NCBI GenBank assembly: GCA_963827705.1
Contig: CAWHBN010000002.1
Span: 1-64,000, forward strand
Length of the DNA: 64,000 nt
Origin: JACDAN01 sp963827705
GTDB taxonomy: Bacteria; Actinomycetota; Thermoleophilia; Gaiellales; Gaiellaceae
Direction of reading: 5' to 3'
A model generated the notes under the pieces. That model ran no database searches, was not told the DNA's origin, and was given only the letters and a program-made list of their open reading frames with translations. Each line of letters begins with the position of its first letter. The first letter of the stretch is position 1. Shown in pieces: positions 39,211 to 48,590 of the stretch. A program made the position numbers and the translations under genes.

Positions 39211-39749
39211 TGGCCGTCGCGCAGCGCATCTACGCGAACGCGCTCTTCGAGGCCGCGAAGGAGAGGGGCAACCTCGACACGGTCCGGCAGGAGCTGGAGG
39301 AGTTCCTCTCGGCCATGGAGCAGGTGCCCGAGCTGCGCGCGCTGCTCGAGAACCCGGAGATCGACACGAACGAGCGGGTCGCGGCGCTGCGCGCCATCCT
39401 CGCCGACGCCGACGAGCTCGTCCGCAACTTCCTGCTCCTCACCACAGAGAAGGGCCGGACGCACGAGCTCCCCGTGATCGCCCAGGAGTTCGAGACGCTG
39501 GTTGCGCGCGAGGAGGGGATCCTCGACGTCGAGCTCACGACCGCCGTCGAGCTCTCCGACGACGCGGCACGCCAGATCCTCGAGCGGATCGAGGGCGTCT
39601 CCGACCGCAAGCTTCGCGCGACCCGCAGGGTCGACCCCAACCTCATCGGAGGGTTCGTGCTGCAGGCCGGATCGCATCGCGTGGACGCGAGCGTCCGGTC
39701 CCGCCTGGACACCCTCCGCCGTCAGCTGACCGGAACCGGAAGGAGCTAA
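39210..39749 (+). CDS. atpH: ATP synthase F1 subunit delta
   Basis: 179 residues, ATG 39210 right after the repeat. MAVAQRIYANALFEAAKERG is the delta N-terminal domain. RALLENPEIDTNERVAALRA, NFLLLTTEKGRTHELPVIAQ EFETLVA and the C-terminal RVDPNLIGGFVLQAGSHRVD ASV are diagnostic. Delta joins the b stalk to the top of alpha3beta3. The reading frame remains open through the end of the repeat back to a GTG at 39147, so an extended form with 21 extra residues cannot be ruled out. Confidence 0.94.
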   Translation: MAVAQRIYANALFEAAKERGNLDTVRQELEEFLSAMEQVPELRALLENPEIDTNERVAALRAILADADELVRNFLLLTTEKGRTHELPVIAQEFETLVAREEGILDVELTTAVELSDDAARQILERIEGVSDRKLRATRRVDPNLIGGFVLQAGSHRVDASVRSRLDTLRRQLTGTGRS

Positions 39750-39753
39750 CCGA

Positions 39754-41278
39754 GTGCGCCTACGTCCAGAAGAGATCACCTCGATCCTCAAGGAGCGGAT
39801 CGAGCAGTACGACGTCGAGACCGACCTCGCCGAGGTGGGCGGAGTGCTGCAGGTCGGCGACGGCATCGCCCGCATCCACGGCCTCGAGAACGCCGTCGCG
39901 CTCGAGCTGCTCGAGCTCGAGCACGGCGTGAGCGGCATCGCCCTCAACCTCGAGGAGGACAACGTCGGCGCAGCGCTCTTCGGCGACTGGGAGCTCGTCA
40001 AGGAAGGCCAGCCCGTCCGCCGCACCGGCCAGGTTGCGAGCGTCCCGGTCGGGGACGCCCTGGTCGGCCGCATCGTCGACCCGCTCGGCAACCCGCTCGA
40101 TGGCGGCCCGCCGATCGAGACGACCGAGCGCAGGCCGCTCGAGTTCAAGGCGCCCGGCGTCGTCGACCGGCAGCCCGTGCACGAGCCGCTCCAGACTGGC
40201 CTGAAGGCCATCGACTCGATGGTCCCGATCGGGCGAGGCCAGCGCGAGCTGATCATCGGCGACCGCTCCACCGGCAAGACCGCGATCCTCGTCGACACGA
40301 TCCTCAACCAGCGCGGCCAGGACATGATCTGCATCTACGTCGCGATCGGCCAGAAGGCCTCGACGGTCGCGCAGGTGTACGAGCGGCTGCGGGACGAGGG
40401 CGCGATGGACTACACGATCATCGTCAGCGCCTCCGCCGCGGAAGCCGCACCGATCAAGTGGATGGCGCCGTTCGCCGGCGCCGCCATGGGCGAGCATTTC
40501 CTCTTCGACGGCCGCCACGCGGTCTGCATGTACGACGACCTGTCCAAGCACGCGGACGCGTACCGGCAGATGTCGCTGCTCCTTCGCCGGCCGCCCGGCC
40601 GCGAGGCGTACCCCGGGCGACGTCTTCTACCTGCACTCGCGGCTGCTCGAGCGGGCCGTGAAGCTCTCGGACGAGCTGGGCGGCGGGTCGCTCACGGCCT
40701 TGCCGGTGATCGAGACCCAGGCCGGCGACATCTCGGCCTACATCCCGACGAACGTCATCTCCATCACCGACGGCCAGATCTTCCTCGAGACCGATCTGTT
40801 CTTCTCCGGCGTCCGGCCGGCGATCAACGTCGGGGTCTCGGTCTCGCGGGTCGGCGGGAACGCGCAGACGAAGGCGATGAAGAAGGTCGCGGGCCGCCTG
40901 CGCCTCGACCTCGCCCAGTACCGCGAGCTGGAGGCGTTCGCGCAGTTCGGATCGGAGCTCGACCCGCAGACGCAGCGCACCCTCGCCCGCGGCGAGCGCA
41001 TGGTCGCGACGCTGAACCAGCCGCAGTACAAGCCGTGGCCGATGGAGGAGCAGGTCGCCGCGATCTGGGTGGCCGTCAACGGCTACCTCGACGAGGTGCC
41101 CGCCGACCAGGTGCCGCGGTTCCAGGAGGAGCTCCGCGAACACCTGCGGACCGAGGGCGAGATCTACAAGACGATCCGGGAGAGCGGTGACCTCGGCGGC
41201 GACCTCGAGGAGAAGCTCAAGGCCGCAGTCGAGAAGTTCCAGGGCAGCTTCGCCGTGCAGGAGACGTCAGCCGTCTAG
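39754..41278 (+). CDS. atpA: ATP synthase F1 subunit alpha (one frameshift)
   Basis: GTG 39754, TAG 41276. VGGVLQVGDGIARIHGLENA, the Walker A GDRSTGKTAILVDTILNQ, ASTVAQVYERL, and after the break DVFYLHSRLLERAVKLSDEL, SITDGQIFLETDLFFSGVRP AINVGVSVSRVGG (arginine-finger region) and AVNGYLDEVP are typical. ~507 residues. The break near 40615 looks like one extra G (AYPG then DVFYLHSRLL). The TAG stop abuts repeat copy C. Confidence 0.94.
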
Positions 41279-41442
41279 TGGCGCCCCTCCAGGAAACACA
41301 CGCCGGCTTCTGGCCCGCGATCACGCGGCGCCAGAGCACACCCTCCTCCTCGCCAAGGCTGCCTAGCCTTGACTCGTCGGAGTGCGCACTCTGGCTTGGT
41401 GCTCGCGACCTAGAAGCGGGGCAGCGTCACCTGGAGGGGCAC
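41278..41442 (+). repeat. MITE-like palindromic intergenic element, copy C (atpA/atpG)
   Basis: 165 bp, flanked by TA on both sides (41276-41277 as part of the atpA stop, 41443-41444 before the atpG ATG). The outer stem CCCCTCCAGG/CCTGGAGGGG is a perfect 10-bp match. The inner hairpin is CAAGGCT-gcct-AGCCTTG. The right arm gives GGAGGGG as ribosome-binding site for atpG. A 3-bp insertion is present in the left arm relative to copies A and B. Confidence 0.88.
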
Positions 41443-41444
41443 TA

Positions 41445-42329
41445 ATGGCGGAAGTCCAGGACATCAAGCGCCGGATCCGCTCGGTCCGGAACACGCGCAA
41501 GATCACGAAGGCGATGGAGCTCGTCGCCGGCGCCCGCCTGCGGCGGGCCCAGGCCCGGATCGAGGCGATGCGGCCGTACGCCGACAGGATGTTGGAGCTG
41601 ATGGTCGGCACCGCCCGGGCCAGCACGTCGGTCCGCGGCCTGCCGCTGCTCCAGCGGCGGGAGATCCGGACGGCCGCGATTCTCGCCCTCACCGGCGACC
41701 GGGGCCTGGCCGGCGCGTTCAACGCGCAGGTCCTGCGGCACGTCTTCGCGGTCGAGCGACGGCTGCGCGGCGAAGGCGTCGACGTGCGCTGGCTCGTCTC
41801 CGGCCGCAAGGGCGCCTCGACACTGAGGTTCCGGCGCTACGAGCTGGGGCAGTCCTGGATCGGGTTCAGCGACCGGCCCGCGTACTCGGATAGCCAGGCG
41901 ATCGCGCACCACATCACCGAGCTCTACGCCGAGGAAGAGGTCGACCAGGTGATCGTGGTCTACAACCACTTCGAGTCGCCGCTCGTCCAGCGGGTCGTCG
42001 AGCAGGAGATCCTCCCGATCCCGGAGAGCGTGCTCGAGTCGGGCGACGAGGCCCCGGCGCTCGTCGGCGACTTCATCTACGAGCCCGAGCCCGAGTTGAT
42101 CCTCGAGCGGCTCCTTCCCGTGTACGTCGAGACCGAGCTGTACCGAGCCCTCCTCGAATCGGCGGCGTCGGAGCAGGGAGCGCGGATGACGGCGATGCGA
42201 AACGCCTCGAAGAACGCGGCGGAGCTGATCGACAGCCTGACGCTGGCGATGAACCGGGCCCGGCAGGCCGAGATCACCCAGGAGATCCTCGAAGTCGTCG
42301 CCGGCGCCGACGCGCTTACCGCTTCCTAA
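41445..42329 (+). CDS. atpG: ATP synthase F1 subunit gamma
   Basis: 294 residues, ATG 41445. VQDIKRRIRSVRNTRKITKA MELVAGARLRRAQ is the N-terminal rotor helix. LTGDRGLAGAFNAQVLRHV is the conserved middle, and ARMTAMRNASKNAAELIDSL TLAMNRARQAEITQEILEVV AGADAL the C-terminal helix. It drives catalysis by rotation inside alpha3beta3. Normally atpD follows at once; here it is 7.3 kb downstream. Confidence 0.95.
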   Translation: MAEVQDIKRRIRSVRNTRKITKAMELVAGARLRRAQARIEAMRPYADRMLELMVGTARASTSVRGLPLLQRREIRTAAILALTGDRGLAGAFNAQVLRHVFAVERRLRGEGVDVRWLVSGRKGASTLRFRRYELGQSWIGFSDRPAYSDSQAIAHHITELYAEEEVDQVIVVYNHFESPLVQRVVEQEILPIPESVLESGDEAPALVGDFIYEPEPELILERLLPVYVETELYRALLESAASEQGARMTAMRNASKNAAELIDSLTLAMNRARQAEITQEILEVVAGADALTAS

Positions 42330-42396
42330 CCCCTGAGCCGATCAGAACGTCTAATCGAGGGCAGGCGCTCCGCGCGTTTATGCTCTAGACCTCCCG

Positions 42397-43473
42397 ATGG
42401 CGCAAAAGGAAAAAGGACGCGAAGTTCTCTCGGCAGGGGCCGGCCTGGCGGCCGAGGTCGCGCTCGAGAGCGGAGGCCAGCTCGGCGAGATCACGGCGGT
42501 TCGCGCCCGCGGCTACTGGGAGCAGGTCTGGATCCGTTTCAGGAAGGACAAGGTCGCGATCGCGAGCGGCTTCGTCATCATCCTGCTGATCCTGGCCGCC
42601 TTCCCGGGCGCGCCGCTCGCCGAGAAGTGGCTCGGGCACGGGCCGAACGACATCTTCCCGACACCCGGCGTCGGCGTCGACATGAACCTCGTGCCGGTTG
42701 GTCCCAACACGCACGCGACGAACTTCAACCCGGAGACCGGCCAGGAAGAGGCCGTCTACTTCCCGCTCGGGACCGCGGACACACTCGGCCGCGACGAGCT
42801 GCTGCGCCTCATGTACGGCGCGCGGGTCTCGCTGGAGGTCGCGATCGGAGCGACGTTCCTCTCGATGTTCATCGGGGTGCTCCTCGGCGCTACAGCCGGC
42901 TATTTCAGAGGCGCGATCGACTCGCTGATCTCCCGACTGACAGAGATCGTGATGGCGTTCCCGCTGCTGCTGTTCGTCATCGCGCTCGCTGCGACTGTCG
43001 GCGACCGCCTGCAGGACATCACCCTCGGGGGTGCCTTATCGCCCGGCGTGCTGATGCTCGTCCTCGTGGGCGGCGTCTTCGGCTGGTTCTATCCGGCCCG
43101 GATCATCCGCGCGCAGGTGCTGTCGCTCCGCGAGAAGGAGTTCATCGAGGCGGCGCAGATGGTCGGCTCGAGCGACTGGCGGATCATCCGGTCGCATCTG
43201 CTGCCCCACCTGGTCGCGCCGATCATCGTCTACTCGACGCTGATCGTCGCCCAGTTCGTGCTCTTCGAGGCCGGTCTCTCGTTCCTCGGCGTGGGCATCG
43301 AGCTGCCGACGGCGAGCTGGGGATCGCTGCTCTCGACGGCTCCCGACTTCTATCTCCAGCAACCGTGGCTGATGGTCTGGCCGGGTGCTGCCGTACTGAT
43401 CACGACCCTCTCGTTCAACCTGCTCGGCGACGGGCTGAGGGATGCGTTCGATCCGCGGGGATCGGCCCACTGA
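42397..43473 (+). CDS. Peptide ABC transporter permease, DppC/OppC type
   Basis: 358 residues, ATG 42397. A cytoplasmic N-terminus precedes TM1 (VAIASGFVIILLILAAFPGA). A ~90-residue periplasmic loop (DIFPTPGVGVDMNLVPVG...) and five further helices follow. The EAA loop is EFIEAAQMVGSSDWRIIRSH LLPHL. The C-terminal LLGDGLRDAFDPRG is the DppC ending. It starts a transporter unit that interrupts the atp operon between atpG and atpD. Confidence 0.9.
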   Translation: MAQKEKGREVLSAGAGLAAEVALESGGQLGEITAVRARGYWEQVWIRFRKDKVAIASGFVIILLILAAFPGAPLAEKWLGHGPNDIFPTPGVGVDMNLVPVGPNTHATNFNPETGQEEAVYFPLGTADTLGRDELLRLMYGARVSLEVAIGATFLSMFIGVLLGATAGYFRGAIDSLISRLTEIVMAFPLLLFVIALAATVGDRLQDITLGGALSPGVLMLVLVGGVFGWFYPARIIRAQVLSLREKEFIEAAQMVGSSDWRIIRSHLLPHLVAPIIVYSTLIVAQFVLFEAGLSFLGVGIELPTASWGSLLSTAPDFYLQQPWLMVWPGAAVLITTLSFNLLGDGLRDAFDPRGSAH

Positions 43474-43538
43474 TGCGGGCCAAGAAGATCTCTTAATCAC
43501 CCGCTAACTAACTCTGATCGCCCTCGTCTGATGAGACG

Positions 43539-43554
43539 GGACACGTATGTGTCC
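43539..43554. promoter_or_regulatory. 16-bp perfect palindrome upstream of binding-protein gene
   Basis: GGACACGTATGTGTCC, perfect dyad symmetry, 50 bp before the ATG of the substrate-binding protein. A second short inverted repeat (CGTC-TGATGA-GACG) adjoins on the left. The position suits an operator or leader hairpin controlling the binding protein separately from the permease upstream. Confidence 0.5.
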
Positions 43555-43603
43555 TGAGTCGACGCGACCGCCTGTGTCGGCTCGAAACGCGGAAAGGAGT
43601 CTC

Positions 43604-45289
43604 ATGCACAGACGACTCATGCTTTCGGTCGCGATGCTCCTGGTTGGTGCCGGGCTGCTGGCGGCGTCCGCTGTTGCGGGCACCTCAAGCAGCACTGCTC
43701 CCCAGGGCAAGCAGACCGGAGACGCAAGAGTCGGCGGCACGTTTAAGCACAGCCTGAGCGTCGACATCGACTATGTCGATCCGTCGCTCTGGTACTACGT
43801 GCCGTCGTGGACGATCGCGTACTCGACGTGCTCGATGCTCCTGAACTACCCGCACGCAGCGGCCCCTCGTGGGTCCCGCCTCGTGCCCGAGGTTGCTCAG
43901 GGGTTCCCGACCATCTCGCGTAACGGTCTGATCTACACCTTCAAGCTGAAGAGGACGTACAAGCTCAGCAACGGGCAGCCGCTCAACGCGCGCAACTTCG
44001 CGTGGTCGATCAACCGTGCGTTGCAGAAGCGGATGGCTTCTCCGGCTCAGCCGTTCATCGAGGACATCGCTGGTGCCTCGGCCGTCATCGACGGTCGTGC
44101 GCAGCGGGCCTCGGGCGTCACGACTCCGAATGCGTACACGCTTCGGATTCGGATGTCGAAGCGGGCTCCTGACCTGCTGTCTCGCCTCGCGATGCCGTTC
44201 TTCTGCGGTATCCCGGCGAACATGCCGGTCAACCCGGACGGCGTCTCGGCCCCGGTTGTCGGGTCGGGCCCGTACTTCATCAAGGAGTGGACGAAGAACC
44301 GGCGCATCGTGCTGGCTCGGAACCCGCACTATCGCGGTCCCGCTCCGCACAACGTGAACGGCTTCACGATCGACATCGGGCTCCCGCTCGAGACGATCAA
44401 GCTGAACATCGACCGCGGCGCCACCGACACGGGTGACATCCCGCCGGCAGCGCACGCGGACCTCGGTCGACGGTACGGCGTCAAGAAGGCGTCCCCGGGT
44501 CGCTACTTCGCGAACCCCGCGCCGACGATCCTGTACCTGGCGATGAACCACGAGCGGCGGCTCTTCGGGGCCCCGAGCGGCGGTCGGCATTCCACGGCCG
44601 GCAACGTTCGGCTCAAGAAGGCCGTGAACTTCGCCATCGACCGTCAGGCGATGCTCACGCAGCGTGGTGCCTACGCAGGCGTCACGAACGATCAGTACAT
44701 GCCGCCGAGCATGCGCGGCTTCCGGAACGTCGCCATCTACCCGCGGCGGCCCAACCTGAGCCAGGCGAGGTCACTCTCGAATGGCGCACAGCGGGGCGGG
44801 GACGGCACGTTCTACTGCTCGAACCGGGCTCCGGCTCCGGCGACGTGTCAGATCGTCCAGGCGAACCTGCGGAACATCGGCTTGAACATGGACATCAAGC
44901 TGTTCCCGCGGGCTACGCAGTTCGAGCTCACGGGACGGCGTGGTGAGCCGTTCGACCTGACCCTCGAGGGTTGGCACATGGACTACTTCGATCCGTACGA
45001 CTTCATCTTCCTCGTCGACGGAACGACGATCCGGCCTGCCAACAACGTCAACTTCTCGTACTTCAACTCGGCTGCCTTCAACAAGAAGATCGCCCGGGCG
45101 AAGACGCTGGTTGGCGTGCCGCGCTATCGCGCGTTCTCGAACCTCGATCAGGACCTCGTTCGCAACGGTGCGCCGCTCGCGACGTACTCGAGCCCGAACG
45201 ATCGTCACTACGTCTCCTCGCGCGTCGGGTGCTACCACTACCACCCGGTGTTCACGTGGGACTACGGCGCTCTCTGCCTCAACAGCTAG
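43604..45289 (+). CDS. Peptide ABC transporter substrate-binding protein (family 5)
   Basis: 561 residues, ATG 43604 with GGAAAGGAG upstream. Signal peptide MHRRLMLSVAMLLVGAGLLA ASAVAG. The SBP_bac_5 fold shows GGTFKHSLSVDIDYVDPSLW, VPEVAQGFPTISRNGLIYTF KLKR, SGPYFIKEWTKNRRIVLARN PHYRG, NVRLKKAVNFAIDRQAML and a late GWHMDYFDPYDF. It captures oligopeptides or similar solutes outside the membrane. By eye it uses more GGT/CGT codons than its neighbours, which may reflect high expression or a different origin. A strong terminator follows. Confidence 0.92.
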   Translation: MHRRLMLSVAMLLVGAGLLAASAVAGTSSSTAPQGKQTGDARVGGTFKHSLSVDIDYVDPSLWYYVPSWTIAYSTCSMLLNYPHAAAPRGSRLVPEVAQGFPTISRNGLIYTFKLKRTYKLSNGQPLNARNFAWSINRALQKRMASPAQPFIEDIAGASAVIDGRAQRASGVTTPNAYTLRIRMSKRAPDLLSRLAMPFFCGIPANMPVNPDGVSAPVVGSGPYFIKEWTKNRRIVLARNPHYRGPAPHNVNGFTIDIGLPLETIKLNIDRGATDTGDIPPAAHADLGRRYGVKKASPGRYFANPAPTILYLAMNHERRLFGAPSGGRHSTAGNVRLKKAVNFAIDRQAMLTQRGAYAGVTNDQYMPPSMRGFRNVAIYPRRPNLSQARSLSNGAQRGGDGTFYCSNRAPAPATCQIVQANLRNIGLNMDIKLFPRATQFELTGRRGEPFDLTLEGWHMDYFDPYDFIFLVDGTTIRPANNVNFSYFNSAAFNKKIARAKTLVGVPRYRAFSNLDQDLVRNGAPLATYSSPNDRHYVSSRVGCYHYHPVFTWDYGALCLNS

Positions 45290-45304
45290 ATCGCGTCTGA
45301 ACGG

Positions 45305-45334
45305 AAAGGGCGCCGGCTTCGGTCGGCGCCCTTT
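45305..45334 (+). terminator. Rho-independent terminator after the binding-protein gene
   Basis: AAAGGGCGCCG and CGGCGCCCTTT form an 11-bp perfect stem around an 8-base loop, followed by CATTTC. The stem ends in TTT. It is the clearest intrinsic terminator in the window. It lies inside the transporter cluster, so it should favour the binding protein over the downstream permease and ATPases. Confidence 0.85.
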
Positions 45335-45411
45335 CATTTCTTCATCGAGCGCACACGAAGCACCAGCGGTAAGCTTGTGACCCCTCCTCACCAGACCCAG
45401 GAGCGGCGCGA

Positions 45412-46407
45412 ATGTACAGGTACCTGATCCGACGACTCTTGTGGGCGGGCGTGCTCTTCCTCTCCGTCACAGTCGTCTCGTACATCATCTTCTTCCTCGT
45501 ACCGGCCGAGCCGGCGCGCCTGATCGCGGGGCCGCAGGCGCCGCCCGACCAGGTCGAGCGCGTCCGCAAGCAGATGGGCCTCGACGACCCGGTGGTCGTC
45601 CAGTACGGACGCTTCCTCGGCGGCATGATGCCGGTCAGCTTCGACGGCGGGTTCCACCTCAAGGCGCCCTCGCTCGGCCGCTCCTACGCGACGCGCCAGC
45701 CGGTCACCGAGATCATCAAGGACGCCGCGCCAGTCACGGCCTCACTCGTTTTCGGCGGCGCGATTCTCTGGATGCTGATCGCGGTGCCGATCGGAATCCT
45801 CTCGGCCCTGCGTCCGCGATCGCTGTTAGACCGGTCGGCGATGGTGTTCGTCCTGATCGGGATCTCCGCGCATCCCGTCTGGATCGGCCTGATCCTCATC
45901 TACTTCGTCGGGTACAAGGCGGGGTTGACGCCGCTCGGGGGCTACTGCGACATGATCAACCCGTCGACCGACTGCGGTGGACCGGTCGAGTGGGCCCACT
46001 CGCTCATCCTTCCGTGGATCACGTTCGCGATCCTCTTCGCGGCGCTCTACGTCCGAATGATTCGCGCGAACGTCCTGGAAGCAATGAACGAGGACTACGT
46101 GCGCACGGCCCGTGCGAAGGGCGCGCCCGAGTGGCTCGTCATGCGCTCGCACGTCCTGCGGAACGCGATGCTGCCGGTGGTGACCATGCTCGGCATGGAC
46201 ATCGGCGTGGCGCTGGGAGGGGCGATCTTCACCGAAGCGGTTTTCGGCCTGCCTGGGCTCGGCCGCAGCGCGCTCCAGGCGCTCGAGGGCTTCGACCTCC
46301 CGGCGGTGATGGGAATCGTCGTGTTCGCGACCATTTGCGTGATCGTCTTCAACCTGTTCGTCGACCTGCTGTACGCAGTCATCGATCCGCGCATTAGGCT
46401 CTCGTAG
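45412..46407 (+). CDS. Peptide ABC transporter permease, DppB/OppB type
   Basis: 331 residues. YLIRRLLWAGVLFLSVTVVS YIIFFLVP is the typical first helix. PDQVERVRKQMGLDDPVVVQ YGRFLGG, the EAA loop EDYVRTARAKGAPEWLVMRS HVLRNAMLPVV and VFGLPGLGRSALQALEGFDL PAVMG follow. It pairs with the DppC-type protein at 42397 to form the membrane pore. Confidence 0.92.
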   Translation: MYRYLIRRLLWAGVLFLSVTVVSYIIFFLVPAEPARLIAGPQAPPDQVERVRKQMGLDDPVVVQYGRFLGGMMPVSFDGGFHLKAPSLGRSYATRQPVTEIIKDAAPVTASLVFGGAILWMLIAVPIGILSALRPRSLLDRSAMVFVLIGISAHPVWIGLILIYFVGYKAGLTPLGGYCDMINPSTDCGGPVEWAHSLILPWITFAILFAALYVRMIRANVLEAMNEDYVRTARAKGAPEWLVMRSHVLRNAMLPVVTMLGMDIGVALGGAIFTEAVFGLPGLGRSALQALEGFDLPAVMGIVVFATICVIVFNLFVDLLYAVIDPRIRLS

Positions 46408-46440
46408 CCCATGCACGAGGCGACCCAGGAGACTCGGTAG

Positions 46441-47463
46441 ATGGCCCTGCTCGAGGTCAACGATCTCAAGACGTACTTCCGCACCGACGACGGCATCGTC
46501 AAGGCCGTGGACGGCGTCAACTTCACGGTCGAGAAGGGAAAGACGCTCGGGATCGTCGGCGAGTCGGGCTGCGGGAAGAGCGTCACCTGCCTGACGATGA
46601 TGGGGCTGAACAACCGCCGGAACACGATCACGAGCGGCGAGGCGATCTTCAAGGGCCAGGACCTCATCACCATGAAGCCGAGCAAGCTCCGGGACATCCG
46701 CGGCAACGACATCGCGATGATCTTCCAGGACCCGATGACCTCGCTGAACCCGGTCCACACGATCGGCCGCCAGCTCGTCGAAGCGATTCAGCTCCACCGC
46801 GACGTCACGACCAAGGCCGCAAAGGCACGTGCGCTCGAGCTCCTCAACGCCGTCGGGATCCCGCGTGCGGATCGGCGGTTCGGCGACTACCCCCACCAGT
46901 TCTCGGGCGGCATGCGCCAACGCGTGATGATCGCGATGGCGCTCATCAACGACCCGGACCTCCTGATCGCCGACGAGCCGACCACGGCGCTCGACGTCAC
47001 CACCCAGGCGCAGATCCTCGAGCTGATGAACCGGCTCCAGCGCGAGTTCGGGAGCGCGATCATTCTCGTCACTCACGACCTCGGCGTCGTCGCGGAAACG
47101 GCGGACGACGTCGTCGTCATGTACGCGGCGCGGGTCGTCGAGAATGCGCCGGTCGAGAACCTCTTCAACCGGCCGCACATGCCATACACGTGGGGACTGC
47201 TCGGATCGCTACCGCGGCTCGACGCCGACACGGAGCGGCTGACACAGATCCCGGGGCAGCCGCCCTCGCTGCTGAACCCGCCGCGCGGCTGCCGGTTCCA
47301 CCCGCGTTGCCCGTACGTCATGAGCGTCTGCAAGGAGAAGGAGCCGGAGCTGCGGCCGATCAGCAACGACCCGACGCACCTCCAAGCCTGCCACCTCGAC
47401 GAACAGACGAAGGACCGGGAGGCGGCGAAGCTCCTCGCGGGCACGATGGCGGAGGCCAGCTAG
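46441..47463 (+). CDS. Peptide ABC transporter ATPase, DppD/OppD type
   Basis: 340 residues. Walker A GESGCGKSV, Q-loop IFQDPMTSLNPV, signature FSGGMRQRVMIAMAL, Walker B LLIADEPTTALD and switch His in LVTHDLGVVAE. The oligopeptide-transporter C-terminal domain carries a cysteine pair (GCRFHPRCPYVMSVCKEKEP EL), which in OppD/DppD can bind an Fe-S cluster. It energises transport with the next gene product. Confidence 0.94.
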   Translation: MALLEVNDLKTYFRTDDGIVKAVDGVNFTVEKGKTLGIVGESGCGKSVTCLTMMGLNNRRNTITSGEAIFKGQDLITMKPSKLRDIRGNDIAMIFQDPMTSLNPVHTIGRQLVEAIQLHRDVTTKAAKARALELLNAVGIPRADRRFGDYPHQFSGGMRQRVMIAMALINDPDLLIADEPTTALDVTTQAQILELMNRLQREFGSAIILVTHDLGVVAETADDVVVMYAARVVENAPVENLFNRPHMPYTWGLLGSLPRLDADTERLTQIPGQPPSLLNPPRGCRFHPRCPYVMSVCKEKEPELRPISNDPTHLQACHLDEQTKDREAAKLLAGTMAEAS

Positions 47464-47465
47464 GA

Positions 47466-48583
47466 GTGGCAGCCTCGTCTCCACGAACGACCGGGGCCGG
47501 ATTACGAGCGGCGACGAGCTACTCGTCCTCGAGGATCTGAAGAAGCACTTCCCGGTCACGCGGGGCATCGTGTTCCAGAAGCAGGTCGCGTCGGTCAAGG
47601 CGGTCGACGGAGTCTCCTTCACCGTGCGCTCGGGCGAGACCCTCGGCGTCGTCGGCGAGTCGGGTTGCGGCAAGTCGACGATGGCGCGCTGCATCATGCG
47701 GCTGCTCGATCCGACGGGTGGGAAGGTCATCTTCGACGGACGGGACATCACGAACCTGTCGCGCGCCGACATGCGGCCGATCCGCCGCGAGCTGATGATG
47801 ATCTTCCAGGACCCGTTCGCGTCGCTGAATGCGCGGAAGCGGGTCGGCTTCATCATCGCGGAGGCCCTCGAGGTGCACAAGATGGGCACCGCCAAAGAGA
47901 ACAAGCGCCGCGTGCAGGAGCTGCTCGAGGTCGTCGGACTGAACCCGGAGCACTACAACCGCTTCCCGCACGAGTTCTCGGGCGGGCAGCGCCAGCGGAT
48001 CGGCGTCGCCCGGGCGCTCGCGGTCAACCCGAAGCTGATCGTGTGCGACGAGCCGGTGTCGGCCCTCGACGTGTCCGTGCAGGCGCAGATCCTGAACCTG
48101 CTGAAGGACCTCCAGGATCAGTTCGGCCTCACCTACATCTTCATCGCGCACGACCTGAACGTCGTCCGTCACATCTCCGACCGGGTGCTCGTGATGTATC
48201 TCGGGAAGGTGGCGGAGACTGCGGATCGCGACAAGCTCTACACCGAGCCGAAGCATCCGTACACGGGGGCGCTCCTGTCGGCCGTGCCGATCCCGAATCC
48301 GGCACAAGGCCGGGCGCGCAAGCCGATCGTGCTCCAGGGCGACGTTCCGAGCCCGCTCAACCCGCCGTCCGCGTGCAACTTCCACCCGCGCTGCCCGCGG
48401 TTCCAGGAAGGCCACTGCGACGTCGAGGACCCGCCGCTGTACCCGTTCGGTGAGGGCCATGTCGCGGCGTGCCACTACCCGCTCGAGGGCTGGCCGCTGA
48501 CCGAGGAAGAGATGCGGCGGCCGAGTGGGCGGGCCGCGCCGGCTCCGGCCGAGCAGTCGGCCGAGCCGACGCCGACTACCTAG
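47466..48583 (+). CDS. Peptide ABC transporter ATPase, DppF/OppF type (start uncertain)
   Basis: Conserved N-terminus ELLVLEDLKKHFPVTRG begins at ~47516, before the first in-frame GTG (47570), so the true start is upstream. GTG 47466, just after the oppD stop, is the best candidate if one base is wrong in between. ABC motifs: GESGCGKSTMARCIMRLLDP, IFQDPFASLNARKRVG, SGGQRQRIGVARALAVNPKL, VCDEPVSALDVSVQAQ and IAHDLNVVRHISDRV. The C-terminus has ACNFHPRCPRFQEGHCDVED PP. It is the second ATPase of the peptide importer. Confidence 0.9.
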
Positions 48584-48590
48584 GCAACAC

